A DNA stretch of 30,000 bases, from positions 1,397,501 through 1,427,500 of the forward strand of contig WPIO01000020.1 in the NCBI GenBank assembly GCA_009760855.2, read 5' to 3'. Below, in pieces: positions 20,673-29,515 of the stretch. Origin of the DNA: Cristatella mucedo. Lineage: Eukaryota; Bryozoa; Phylactolaemata; Cristatellidae. Numbering within the stretch: the first letter of the stretch is position 1; the number at the start of each line of letters is the position of its first letter. The position numbers were made by a program, and so were the translations under genes. The notes below the pieces were generated by a model. The model saw only the letters and a program-made list of their open reading frames with translations, was not told the DNA's origin and did no database searches.

Positions 20673-20889
20673 CAAGCATTTAAAAAACACTAGGTGCTGG
20701 ACAACCCATACTAGTTATGCATTTTAACGAAGAGACATCTCTATGAACCAGTTCAAGAGATTAGTATGATCATGCACATGAAGAGCTATTACTAAGGAAG
20801 CACATAAGCACCCATCAACCGTTAAAATTAACAGGTAAGGCGTAGCCAAACGAAAGCATTGAATAGGGAGCTTACGTTCTCGAACTTGC

Positions 20890-20975
20890 TTTAATAATAA
20901 TAATAATCATTCATTTGTATAGCCTCCCACAGAGAACTGAATCTCTTTCTAGGCACTTTACAGATGGTGTATAGA
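20890..20975 (-). mobile_element. LINE/SINE 3' hairpin tail with ATT repeat
   Basis: On the minus strand CTGTAAAGTGCCTAGAAAGA, GATTCAGTTCTCTGTGGGAG, GCTATACAAATGAATG then (ATT)n. The right arm of the hairpin has decayed. Confidence 0.6.
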
Positions 20976-21209
20976 AAGCATTACCAAATGATAGGGGGTA
21001 ACATAAGCAAGCAGCAGGCGTAGTCTAAGCAGGTACATGCATTGCCGATCTCAGCCAAATGCTCAGTAATGAGTTCACCCCAGAGTTTTGAGCAGCCAAG
21101 TGACCTTGCCCAGCAATTTCTCAATTGGTTCACCTAAATGGAGGAGGGACAGTCTACCCGAAGAAAATCGCAGGACAAGCGTGGCCCCGAAAACTATTTC
21201 GGGCAAATG

Positions 21210-21308
21210 CAATTTGAAAATTAAGTAATGACTGTAGATACAAACATAAAGCTGGGCAAAGGCTCAGCCGAAATAACTCGCCGACCGGCGCTAAGAGTGA
21301 TTGTACCT
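21210..21308 (+). repeat. dispersed repeat C, copy 2
   Basis: Partner of 20115-20205, about 1.1 kb downstream in the same orientation. Confidence 0.55.
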
Positions 21309-21589
21309 GTCACGCTCCTAATTTTTATCTATTTTTATTAACTTTGAGATGATCTCCACTGCATTGACATAGATTGCTAGCTAACGGATCGATCAAAATT
21401 TTGCTCGTCAGTGTTTCATAATTTAATATGCAATTCGATGTTCAAGTTCAGCTGTGAGAGTTCGCGCGGTAGCTATGACGTACCACTAATCATAGTTGTA
21501 CCAGCATAGTTGTAGCACTATAAGTATCACAAAGGGCACAGCATTAGCGGGACGTCGGCTACTTGTTACTCATTCTCTCACGAACGAAA

Positions 21590-21650
21590 ATAATGTCTTT
21601 TGTGCAGCACCCTAAGAGAACTGCATTTCTATTCAGTGCTCTACTGCTTG
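21590..21650 (-). mobile_element. degraded LINE/SINE 3' hairpin tail
   Basis: On the minus strand AGAGCACTGAATAGAAATGC, AGTTCTCTTAGGGTGCTGCA, CAAAAGACATTATT keeps the order of the family A tail but both arms are altered. Confidence 0.35.
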
Positions 21651-21869
21651 CTGCAAGATGAAAAATAACCCAGAGTGAATGTCAAGCAAGGTGTGGTACT
21701 TTGACAAACACGCAAAAGTACACAAGTATCATTCGGAGACAAGCATCCATAGCAGCACAACGGAAAACACTCCTGGTTCGCTGGTTTGCAGGACCCTCAG
21801 TTTTTAACACTCACTCAACCATGCTCAGGTAAGCACAGCACACATGAAACAAGCCAAGTTTATCGGGGC

Positions 21870-22430
21870 GCTTCACAGCGCCATAGCGTTCTTGCCCATA
21901 GTCTGCACAGCTTCATAATGTGCCAGCGCAGAGGCCAATTCACTCGGACCAAGCAAAGGCTGTGAGAAACATGTAGGTCTTGCACCTGTTTTTTTTTAAT
22001 TTTTGTCAAATCAGTGGATGATGCGGTTTCTGTCGGCAATGAAGTCCAAGGTTTGCCAGAATACGAACATTTGAAGTTAGTTAGGGCCCTGATGTGAATG
22101 TAATTCGGATAGGTACGCCGATTCTATAGGGAATGGAGGGACCTAAAGGTGAGTGACAGAATCTGAACGTCGATATGTTGCTTGATAGACAGCCAGTGCC
22201 GATTAGTAGAGGTGTAATGTGGCAGTTTTGATGTTTATGACAAGCCGAGCCGCCGAGTTGCACATCTCCTGCAAGTGCAGTATTGCACAGATTAGATGCC
22301 CCCTCTCTCCCCCCAAATGTTGAGTTACAGAAGTCTAGTCGGGAGAATGTCACGAATGCTTGGACCAGCTTGTCATCAACGTTCTTATGTAAGAAAGCCA
22401 GAGTTTTTGGAATGCTTCGAATGTGAGCCG
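21870..22430 (-). pseudogene. L2 LINE reverse-transcriptase C-terminal fragment
   Basis: On the minus strand HIRSIPKTLAFLHKN, DDKLVQAFVT and SRLDFCNSTFGG match the L2 block that appears as HIRSLSKIRSCL…SRLDYCNSLLAG at 1146-2345. Further on, ITPLL and, in another frame, HWLSIKQHIDVQILSLTFRS match the HV/ITPLL..L.WLPV..RI..K.LTLT block. A KTYMFLTAFAWSE piece near 21960-21990 fits the C-terminal KTHLFRTAF motif. Frames change several times and stops occur. The 5' edge coincides with the SINE at 22427. Confidence 0.7.
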
Positions 22431-22592
22431 TGATGGCACAGTAGGTAAGGCGGTTGCTCTCACGATGTCGGTCCCGAGGTCGTGGGTTCGATTCCTGCGG
22501 TGGGCGATCCTTTATCGCCACTGCAAGCGGTGGTGATAGCCGTAAAGGCTCTTCTGTCGCTATACAAAAAGAGACTGTTTAATCAGCTAGGA
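22427..22592 (+). mobile_element. tRNA-derived SINE, family B (best copy)
   Basis: The head has an A box TGGCACAGTAGG (22434-22445) and a perfect B box GGTTCGATTCC (22485-22495), spaced as in a tRNA gene. The body continues GGGCGATCCTTTATCGCCAC, TGCAAGCGGTGGTGATAGCC, GTAAAGGCTCTTCTGTCGCT, ATACAAAAAGAGACTGTTTA and ATCAGCTAGGATT. Acceptor and T stems do not pair well and no terminator closes it, so it is a SINE and not a working tRNA gene. Confidence 0.8.
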
Positions 22593-22662
22593 TTTTTTAA
22601 ATCTTTTTAAATGTGAAAGTAGGAGGACTTAGCTGTGAAACCGACGAGCTACTCATCTAGGG

Positions 22663-22724
22663 AAAGGTCATTGTAGAAGGTCATTGAAAGGTCATCGTAT
22701 AATAAGGTCATTGAAAGGTCACTG
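22663..22724 (+). promoter_or_regulatory. cluster of five AGGTCA half-sites, including two DR5 pairs
   Basis: AGGTCA occurs at 22665, 22678, 22689, 22705 and 22716. Pairs 22678/22689 and 22705/22716 are spaced by exactly five bases (TTGAA), the direct-repeat geometry bound by retinoic-acid-type nuclear receptor dimers. The cluster may just be a decayed AAGGTCATTG tandem repeat between two SINEs, so a regulatory role is only a possibility. Confidence 0.35.
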
Positions 22725-22754
22725 TAGAAGATGTAACACACAGATTTCGAGCAG

Positions 22755-22945
22755 AGACTACGCGAGGATAGGAGGTAAGATGCTAAGGTGCTCACTTTTC
22801 ACGACCGAGGTCGCAGGCTCGAATCCTGCAGTTGACCGATCCTTAAATGCCAACTGCAAGCAGTGGTGATAGTCGGTGGTGATGGCTGCTAAGGCTCATC
22901 TGCTGCTATAAAAAGACGAGGCTGTTAAGTGATGAGCTAATATTT
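22755..22945 (+). mobile_element. tRNA-derived SINE, family B
   Basis: The B box is GGCTCGAATCC (22816-22826). The body has CTGCAGTTGACCGATCCTTA, AATGCCAACTGCAAGCAGTG, GTGATAG, then GGCTGCTAAGGCTCATCTGC, TGCTATAAAAAGACGAGGCT, GTTAAG. A GTGGTGATGGCTG-type segment is duplicated relative to the copy at 22427. It is followed by a T/A-rich tail. Confidence 0.75.
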
Positions 22946-23071
22946 ATTTATTATTTATCAAGCTTACACCAGTTGCTGGCAGGCTGCCACTGCGCGATTA
23001 AACTGACTTATCCCGTAAGGCTCGGCCAGGGCAGTGCTGGTGTTATGAAACATTCTGGCCCTTGAAAAAAG

Positions 23072-23245
23072 AAACAGCAGCTGATTTAACAGCCCCTTTT
23101 TAGAGCAGCAGACAAGCCGTCAAGGCTATCACCATCGCTTGCAGTGGCATTAAAGGATTGCCCTCCCAGGATTCGAACCTTGGGACTCGGGACCGAGGTC
23201 GTGAAGAGCAACCACCTTACCTCGTGGGCCATTACGGCCCTCTAA
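23072..23245 (-). mobile_element. tRNA-derived SINE, family B
   Basis: On the minus strand the A box is TGGCCCACGAGG (23220-23231) and the B box GGTTCGAATCC (23169-23179). The body reads TGCCACTGCAAGCGATGGTG, ATAGCCTTGACGGCTTGTCT, GCTGCTCTAAAAAGGGGCTG, TTAAATCAGCTG. It faces the plus-strand copy at 22755-22945 across about 130 bp. Confidence 0.8.
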
Positions 23246-24192
23246 GTGCCTCTGTAGTTCTGTAATATGGTTGTGGTCGGCCCCCCTTTCGTAAGCAAAG
23301 AAAGTGTTTAGTACTGAATTATGCAGGAAGAGGTTGTCGTGGCATCGTCAAGCTTGACGTTGCTACCACTGGTTGCCGCCTGCCTTCATTTTCTTATAAA
23401 TAGGTGTCGGACTGCTAGCAGCTATTTGTCATTCAGAGCGAATTAGATGGGACTAGCCTGGAGAAAGAAAAAACGCTTAGCTGTTGCAAAGTAGGGGCGA
23501 ATTGCTCAAGCCAGGTGGCACCTTATTAGATGTTTAGTGTGTGTGGGACTCCTGACCTGCCATTGTTTGGAAAGTCTTGCGTTTTGGAAATAAATTGGGT
23601 CTTCGTGCTTGTCGAGTAAATGCGACTACGGTGATCCGGCTTCTAGGAGACAGGAATGCGATTTCAGTCCGTTTTTGATTTTTTTTGGAGTGGGCGTTCC
23701 CGAGTATTTAACAGGCCCCCCTCAGAAATAGTTGCCCAGAATTGGTACTTTTAGTAGCTTAGGCACTGGCATTGGGACTAATGCCATCGCCAGACAGCGA
23801 GAGCGATTGTTGTTCCTGACTCAATGTCTGGACGCGACTGGCCAGGTGTGTATCGTCGAGTGAAGCTAGCCATCAACTTGGGCAAAAGCTGGTGGTTGTC
23901 ATAATAACTCCACTTTTATGAGTTCAGGGTAGCCGGCTTTCCAAGGTGCCACCAACCAGCTGGCGCGATTCCACCGACTTTCGTTGGGCACCCTCTGCTT
24001 TAGGCCCAAGTACGAAGCCTGACCTAAATGACCTTGAAGTTTTTCTTGCCACATGGCTCGGCCGGCGGCTCTTCCTTCGAAAAGGCTCGAAGGTTTTGCA
24101 AGCGACCCTCGGCACGCCACCTGTAGCAGTCGAGGCAGCCCGACAGCTGCTCACTGTGCCGCTTCCTGAGGCTGTATTCATGTGACTCGAGC

Positions 24193-24266
24193 GGCTCTGC
24201 TCTGTCCTGCGTGCTCTGCTCTGCGTGCTCTGTTCGGCTCTGCCCTGCGTGCTCTGCTCTGCGCAG
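24193..24266 (+). repeat. CTGCGTGCTCTGCT short tandem repeat
   Basis: GCTCTGCTCTG, CCTGCGTGCTCTGCTCTGCG and TGCTCTG phrases repeat about three times. It makes Arg/Ser/Ala-rich open frames on both strands that are not credible genes. Confidence 0.7.
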
Positions 24267-24343
24267 TGAGAGCACGGTGTTCGTGCTGCCACTGCGTCCA
24301 CTTGATAAGGCGAAAGGAAAAAAGAAAAGAGGTCCTCCGTCCT

Positions 24344-24370
24344 CCCCTCCCTCCCTCCCGCCTCCCCCCC
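24344..24370 (-). promoter_or_regulatory. G-quadruplex-type motif upstream of the TIR exon
   Basis: The plus strand has C runs of 4, 3, 3 and 3 separated by single T bases, then a run of 7. The minus strand is therefore GGG-A-GGG-A-GGG-A-GGGG preceded by GGGGGGG. Single-base loops make this a textbook stable quadruplex pattern. It lies 370 bp upstream of the start codon at 24713 in a GC-rich region that may be an alternative promoter. Confidence 0.6.
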
Positions 24371-24642
24371 TGCCGTCGCTCGTGTGCTCGCACTCGCAGG
24401 CTGGGCAGTGCGTCAAGCTGGGCAGCAGCGTAATTCGATTGCTTTCCGCCCCGCCTGCGACCTCTGTCCCGAGCTGCTGCTGCTTTAAACCGAAGCAGCT
24501 GCTGTGAGTTGGATGACGCTTGCTCCGGCACGGTCCTTTTTGCCGGGCTGGCCCGATTCACGGCTCGAGGTATTGTGAAGCGGCCGCGTGAGGGTGGTGC
24601 TAATGCACGCTTTCGCCTTCCCTTTCTTTTTTTAATCGCCAG

Positions 24643-25352
24643 TGTGCGCGCCTTTGGCTGCTGCTATTGGCTGGCCGGAAATGCACTGACGCCACGCCGC
24701 CTGCAGACAGGCATGGGCAACAACGGCTCAAGTGTCGCCACCGGCAGCGGCTCGATGCTGCCAACGTCGATGCCTCAGTTCTCCACTGCCGGCGATGCCA
24801 GCTGGTGCAACTCACTGCCCGGCAGTCCGCTTCGCACCAGCTTGTCGTCCACACAGTCGACTCCGCCGCCTAGCCGCACTCAGCCTGCGTCCAGCCGCGA
24901 GAGCAGCCGCCCCGGCACGCCACGGGAAGGTGGCCGGCATACCATCTTGCCTCCCTTGTCAATACCGGTCTCAGGAGGCTCGGGCGGCCGAGGCGTTGGC
25001 AGCGTCGCGGCCACGTTGGCTGCAGCTGGCCCGGGCCTGCAAATAGGCCTGCCCGCCGCGGCGCCGCTGCCGCTCGCCACGCGGAAACTTGCTCTCAGCG
25101 GTGACAGCGGCCTGGGCTCGAGTGGGGCGCTCAACGGCGGCTCGTTTGGAGGCAGCGGGCCAATAGGCGATGGAAGCGTTTGCAGCCAGGGTGGCAGCCG
25201 CAGGAAATCCAGCAGCAGTGGCACCGGATTGGCCATCGAAGTGGCTTGCCACCCGGCATTCACGCAGCCGGATACGCCCGGTGGCACGTCTCATCACGAT
25301 ATCTTCATCAGCTACCGTCACAACGATACCTCGGTCATGGCCAAACTTAGAG
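24643..25352 (+). CDS. TIR-domain protein, N-terminal coding exon (start codon 24713)
   Basis: The frame is open from 24434, but the first ATG in it is 24713, in a good Kozak context (GGCATGG, purine at -3 and G at +4). A strong acceptor (CCTTTCTTTTTTTAATCGCC then AG at 24641-24642) would place the exon start at 24643; a weaker CTGCAG lies at 24706. The protein begins MGNNGSSVATGSG, fitting an N-myristoylation signal (Gly2, small residue at position 6). Residues about 10-194 are low-complexity Ser/Gly/Pro/Ala with several TP or SP sites (SRPGTPREGG, TQPDTPGG). A TIR domain starts at His195: HDIFISYRHNDTSVMAKLR, the beta-A strand and following helix. The exon ends at 25352 in phase 1 before GTGGGG. 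In animals and bacteria TIR domains act as protein-interaction modules or NAD-cleaving enzymes; the catalytic Glu region is outside the window. No orthologue is named. Confidence 0.75.
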
Positions 25353-25506
25353 GTGGGGACATTTGCCGGCTGGCAAAATATCAGCTCGTCTGTTGCTTTA
25401 AATGGCAGCTAGCTAGAGTGAGGCTAGCCTCCCTTCGGCTGCTGAAAGCCTCGGTGCTTGTTGCCGGCTTCCCTTGTCGCTCTGCTTCTAGCTTCTGCTT
25501 CTTTGC

Positions 25507-25530
25507 AGGCTAGCTAGCTAGCTAGCTAGA
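25507..25530. repeat. (GCTA)n tetranucleotide repeat
   Basis: GGCTAGCTAGCTAGCTAGCT AGAG, six near-palindromic GCTA units inside the TIR-gene intron. The TAG within it closes the read-through frame from the exon. Confidence 0.9.
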
Positions 25531-25631
25531 GCAAGGGGCGCACGCATGAGTAGGTAAGCTTCGTGGCTTTTAGCTAATGGATTCGGCAATAGGCTGGCCC
25601 CCTCCTCCGATGGGCAGCCGGTCTGTCATAA

Positions 25632-25782
25632 ATGTAATTCATTTCATTCGTATAGCGCCCCAGGAGAAATTAATCTCTATTCAGGCGCTTCACATACGCC
25701 TCGGGGCTCGAGCCCACGACCGCAGTCAGACCTTGGTCGGGGCGAGAGCACCTTAACCGCTAGACCAAACCAGCTCGGCCCA
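25632..25782 (-). mobile_element. tRNA-derived SINE, family A (best copy)
   Basis: On the minus strand the A box is TGGTCTAGCGGTTAAGGTGC and the B-box region GGTCGTGGGCTCGAGCCCC. The tail is TATGTGAAGCGCCTGAATAG, AGATTAATTTCTCCTGGGGC, GCTATACGAATGAAATGAAT. The tail aligns with the L2 LINE end at 26078-26130 (AAAGCGCCTAGAGAGAGATT, GAGTTCTCTGAGGGCGCTTT, ATCAAGTGAATTATT). It sits only about 50 bp from that LINE. Confidence 0.8.
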
Positions 25783-25830
25783 TGATGTTGCCTTTAAATC
25801 AATCGAGTTATTGGGTAATCGATGGTGCCA

Positions 25831-26151
25831 TCACCTGCCGGTACCAATGTCAAACCATTTAAAAGGAACCTAAAAACACACCTATTTAGGACAGCATTTA
25901 GTGGGTCCCTGTGATTCGTCTTTGATGTGCTTATGCGTGCTGACACTGTGCATGCTGCCACTAACCACATTTGCATGCTGACCCTGTGCATGTCACCCCT
26001 AACCATGTTATTCATCTCGTTTGTTTTTCAAGCATGATTTTACTTACCATTCAATTGCATTTCACTTTACAGCAAATGTAAAGCGCCTAGAGAGAGATTG
26101 AGTTCTCTGAGGGCGCTTTATCAAGTGAATTATTATTATTATTAAACCACT
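25831..26151 (+). mobile_element. L2 LINE 3' end: ORF C-terminus, 3' UTR, hairpin, (ATT)n
   Basis: The frame from 25831 ends KPFKRNLKTHLFRTAFSGSL and then TGA at 25912; KTHLFRTAF is the usual C-terminus of L2-clade ORFs. The 3' UTR has TGCATGCTGACCCTGTGCAT-type internal repeats. The terminal hairpin AAAGCGCC (26080-26087) … GGCGCTTT (26112-26119) pairs perfectly, with an inner AGAGA…TCTCT stem, followed by (ATT)n. Everything upstream is truncated. Confidence 0.8.
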
Positions 26152-27401
26152 TGTTGGTTGTGAGCCACTAGTCCTATGAGGTTCTGCTGAAGGCCAGCTG
26201 TTTGCTCACTGCGATTTTGTGTGACTTTCATCGCATAGTCCCATAGTTCTCATTCTTAGGTTTTCCCTATTAGTATTGGCTGTTTATGAAAGGAAGAATC
26301 TAGTAGCCGGCAATGAATTCCCTGTTGGCTACCTTAAACCCTTAACGTGCCTTAACCGAGCTTGGCTTTCGGCGAACTAGCAGTACCTGCAGCAGACTCA
26401 AGACACCTGGCTATGTCACAGCCGTTGGCCTAGTATTAGAAGCCTTGCCTCTGCAGATGCTACGATGAGGCTGTGGATAGTTTGTATTCAACCGCTTACA
26501 GCAATCTGTCGATCTGTAGCTTTTGCCAAGTGGATGAAGTGGGATAGGTTGGAGCCACTCATTTTCCTTATCACGTCTCCTGACCTGATAGGCTGAGATC
26601 ACGGGCCCTGCCCGATTTAGTGGGTGGCCGCCCTCCAACGATGATCCAGAATCCGGGACATTTGTTTATCGTGTCCTTGATCTCAACCACTGGTAGTCTG
26701 GCCTGGGCATTTTGGCCAGAGGCCACAAGGGCATTTCTGCCTCGATACTCCCCTGCTGCTGACAACCTCGTGGCTGCTGACCAGATGGTCTCCAGTTGTT
26801 CAGCATTTTGAAATCACTGCGTTACTTGTGTCTACCGCTGAAGGCACATATAGATTAAGTCATTCAATTATTGCCAAGGACATGGTCGGGGGTCCCTAGG
26901 TGCCTGGACCTGCTCTAGGAGTGCATCTGAAGCTCATTGGCCTCTATTTCGTCCTAAAAGTACCTAGTCTCTATTCAGGCAAGGGCAGTAACAGCCAAGG
27001 GTTAACGACATGCAAGGTATTTGACCTAGGCAAGTGTGCAATGCAATTACTATCCTAAGACTAAGCCACCGTTGGTTATTTGGATCGGCGGTTATTAGGA
27101 CCTGTGATTAGTAAGTAACGATGGCTTAATCATGTGCAGGTAAGAAAAGTGCACACGAAAAAACAGGTTCACTGGGATGCAAAACAAATGCATGTTGGTG
27201 TTGCCCTTAATTATGTCGTGCACGGTTTCAAAATGCTCAAGCACTCGAAAGGATAATTCACTTGCATAGAGAGCAAAGGCTCTGGAGCAGGTAAGTTTTC
27301 CAGCTTCTTTTCGAACGACATTAAGTGTGGAGATGACGGTGTCTCTGTTCTGCTGATATCAAGTTTCAAGCTTGGGGAGCATAGTAGGTGCCGGTCCGCT
27401 A

Positions 27402-27412
27402 CCCCCCCCCCC
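27402..27412. repeat. poly-C run (11)
   Basis: Pure C run within the intron. Confidence 0.8.
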
Positions 27413-27756
27413 AGGGATTTGAAGTATGGGGCAATAGGAATCGACCAAACTTAGAAGAGCCTGCGGTCTGACCTGCAGCATGATGTGAAATTAATTCAAT
27501 TAGATAGGCCGGAGCAAAAGAGCAATTATAAACAGACCCATTCATTCATTCAGTGGGTGGATTCGTCTGGAGCATGTAAATAGAAACTTGAAGCCGAAGC
27601 TTAATGGCCCAGTGTTGAACGTCAAAAGAAGAGTCGGATCGATAATTCATTCATTAAGAGGGCACTTTACTATTAATCCGGCGATTACCTATTAGCCAGA
27701 TCGGCGTGAGCTCGAAGCGAATTTTTTGTTATCGGCATCCAGTCCTTTGGCCCATG

Positions 27757-27774
27757 CCCCCCCCCCCCCCCCCC
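27757..27774. repeat. poly-C run (18)
   Basis: Longest pure C run in the window. Its reverse strand gives a poly-Gly stretch in a spurious minus-strand frame (27685-27903). Confidence 0.9.
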
Positions 27775-28364
27775 GTCGCTTTGTTTTGAAATCACAGCCG
27801 AGTTGAAAAAATTCTTGCACGTTTGATCTGCTGAACAGGACTTAGTCGGTGTCTTATTTGGTTCTTCTTCATCAGAGGGAGGTCTGGGGTTGTCTGCACT
27901 CATTCATGTGGTTTTCGAAACCCATCCTCCAGACGAATTGCATAGTTATGTCACAATTGGCTGTGTGTGGGCGTGGGTGTGGCTGCTCTGTCAGTCAAGT
28001 CTGCTGCTGCTCAGCAGTTTGCCTCGGTCGTTTCAAACGTCTGAGAGTGCCATGGCAGCCGGCTGCTTTATACACTGCCAACTTTGGTGCACTTCTGTTG
28101 CTCTTGATTGCAGCTAAACCATGCCGGAGGTGGAAAGATGTGCTGTATCGATGGGTAGCAAGCAACGACCGTGTGAGGGCGTGTTGTTTTTAACTTGCTA
28201 GACCGCTCGAAGGCTGCACGACCCCAGTGACCCCTGTACCGAAGCTCCACTTCTGATCTGCAGCTGCCATAGTCAGCAGAAGCTCGTTGGGCTCGGGGTG
28301 GATACTATTGGCCAGGTGGGTGTATGAAGGAGAAGCCAATCATTCAACACTGGATACTCACTGG

Positions 28365-28462
28365 GTTGTGCTAGCCCAACTGCAAGTGGTGGTAATAGCT
28401 GCTAAGGCTCTTCTGCTGCTATACAAATGAGGCTGTTAAATCAGCTAATATTCTTTTTACTG
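28365..28462 (+). mobile_element. SINE family B 3' half
   Basis: GCCCAACTGCAAGTGGTGGT, AATAGCTGCTAAGGCTCTTC, TGCTGCTATACAAATGAGGC, TGTTAAATCAGCTAATATTC matches the tail of 22427-22592. No B box is present, so it is a 5'-truncated copy. Confidence 0.7.
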
Positions 28463-28487
28463 TCCCTCTTGACGGCTTAGTATCCAG

Positions 28488-28635
28488 CCAGTTTTGTATA
28501 GCAAAAGAAGACAGAAGCCTTTATCACCCCCACTTGCAGTTGGCAATAAAGGATCGCCCAACTGCAGGATTCAAACCCACGACCTCGATCATGAAGAGCA
28601 AGCACCTTACCTCCTGGGCTATCCTATACAACTAT
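28488..28635 (-). mobile_element. tRNA-derived SINE, family B
   Basis: On the minus strand AGCCCAGGAGGTAAGGTGCT (A-box region), GGTCGTGGGTTTGAATCCTG (B box GGTTTGAATCC, 28567-28577), CAGTTGGGCGATCCTTTATT, GCCAACTGCAAGTGGGGGTG, ATAAAGGCTTCTGTCTTCTT, TTGCTATACAAAA. Opposite orientation to 28365-28462, about 25 bp apart. Confidence 0.75.
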
Positions 28636-29515
28636 TGTGGAGCAATATCCACAGGCTGCAGAGGTCGGTTGTTTCGGCCTACACCAGTAGCCAACCTTTA
28701 CAGTAAACCCCAGGCTCTTTGAAAATGTGCTACAGGTGAAAAGCCAGCACAGAAGCTGGTAGCCTCTATTCCTTCCAAATATGGGAAGTCATAAAGAATC
28801 GTGGTAGGACGATGCCACACTAAACACACTCATCAACAGCATACTTGAGGGTTATTTGGGTCGTCAAAATAAATATTTTCACATGCATTGCATAACTTTA
28901 GTATGCCTGGCATCATAGAAAACCTTATTACCCGAGCGAATAATACTTCGAGAATTTCTTCTCACCCGGGTTTATGCCAGTGTGACGTATGCCAGACATC
29001 TGCCCGTCTTGATCTGCCCATCTTGATTCGTCTCGATCGAAGAAAAGTTGTCTTCGATCGAGCACTCTGGATGCCAGACCTTTCGGATTCGATTGGAGGT
29101 CGCCCTACCCACTCTTTTTTGTATCTTGTGTTGGCTCTTAACTGCTTGCTGCTGTGCTCCTGTACAGCAGCTCTTTGCGGATATCTTGGCTTATTTGGGC
29201 GACGGCTTGCAATGACGGTGCATGCTCATCGTTGCTTCGACTGCCCACGGATGCCACGTCGGTTCTATACGTTAAGTTTATGCATAGAATCGCGGTCGAG
29301 TGTCTGAGCAAATTCATCAGTAGCGTTATATAGGATGAACCGCAAGCTGACTGCTTGGGCTCTCGAGACATGTAGCATTCTCCTCTTTCAGCCATGCAGT
29401 TCCTGCTGCTTGCAGATGCTATGGCAGGCAGCATGGCTCCTTGTCTTTTCGTCATAGATCTTTTTCATTTAATTACGGGGTTCAGCAGTTGGACCGGGTC
29501 TTCTTTTTGTTGTAG

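Larger units (their letters stand above)
10809..24642 (+). other. inferred long first intron or intergenic span
   Basis: This 13.8-kb interval has no convincing coding exon. It contains SINEs, LINE tails and simple repeats listed separately. The stretches 10,810-12,400, 13,380-15,690, 15,780-16,130, 16,170-17,280 and 18,530-20,110 show only scattered short frames without domains. It begins with GTGAGT and could end with the acceptor CTTTTTTTAATCGCCAG at 24642. Whether it is one intron needs transcript evidence. Confidence 0.3.
25353..29515 (+). other. intron splitting the TIR domain (4,163 bp)
   Basis: The donor AGAG|GTGGGG and acceptor TTCTTTTTGTTGTAG|ATGTCC join in phase 1 to give Leu-Arg-Asp-Val-Leu-Asn-Lys across the junction, which continues a TIR helix. 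The donor lacks the usual A at position +3. The intron carries a SINE A (minus), an L2 3' end (plus) and a pair of inverted SINE B copies. The spans 26,152-28,365 and 28,636-29,515 hold scattered frames without domains. Confidence 0.7.

Noticed and set aside
22427-22500. A real tRNA gene
   Set aside because: A and B boxes are good, but acceptor and T-stem pairing is poor, there is no T-run terminator, and the body matches other SINE copies.
24509-24712. Upstream extension of the TIR frame from a TTG at 24509
   Set aside because: No ATG precedes 24713 in this frame, a good acceptor lies inside it at 24642, and eukaryotic TTG starts are rare. In-frame upstream coding through another exon is not excluded.
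24600-25321. Antisense and off-frame ORFs across the TIR exon (up to 135 codons)
   Set aside because: They are shadows of a GC-rich exon, with no domain and no splice support.
27685-27903. Minus-strand frame with a poly-Gly stretch
   Set aside because: The glycines come from the poly-C run at 27757-27774.
28888-29307. 139-codon plus-strand frame just before the second TIR exon
   Set aside because: No domain, mixed composition, and it lies inside the inferred intron.
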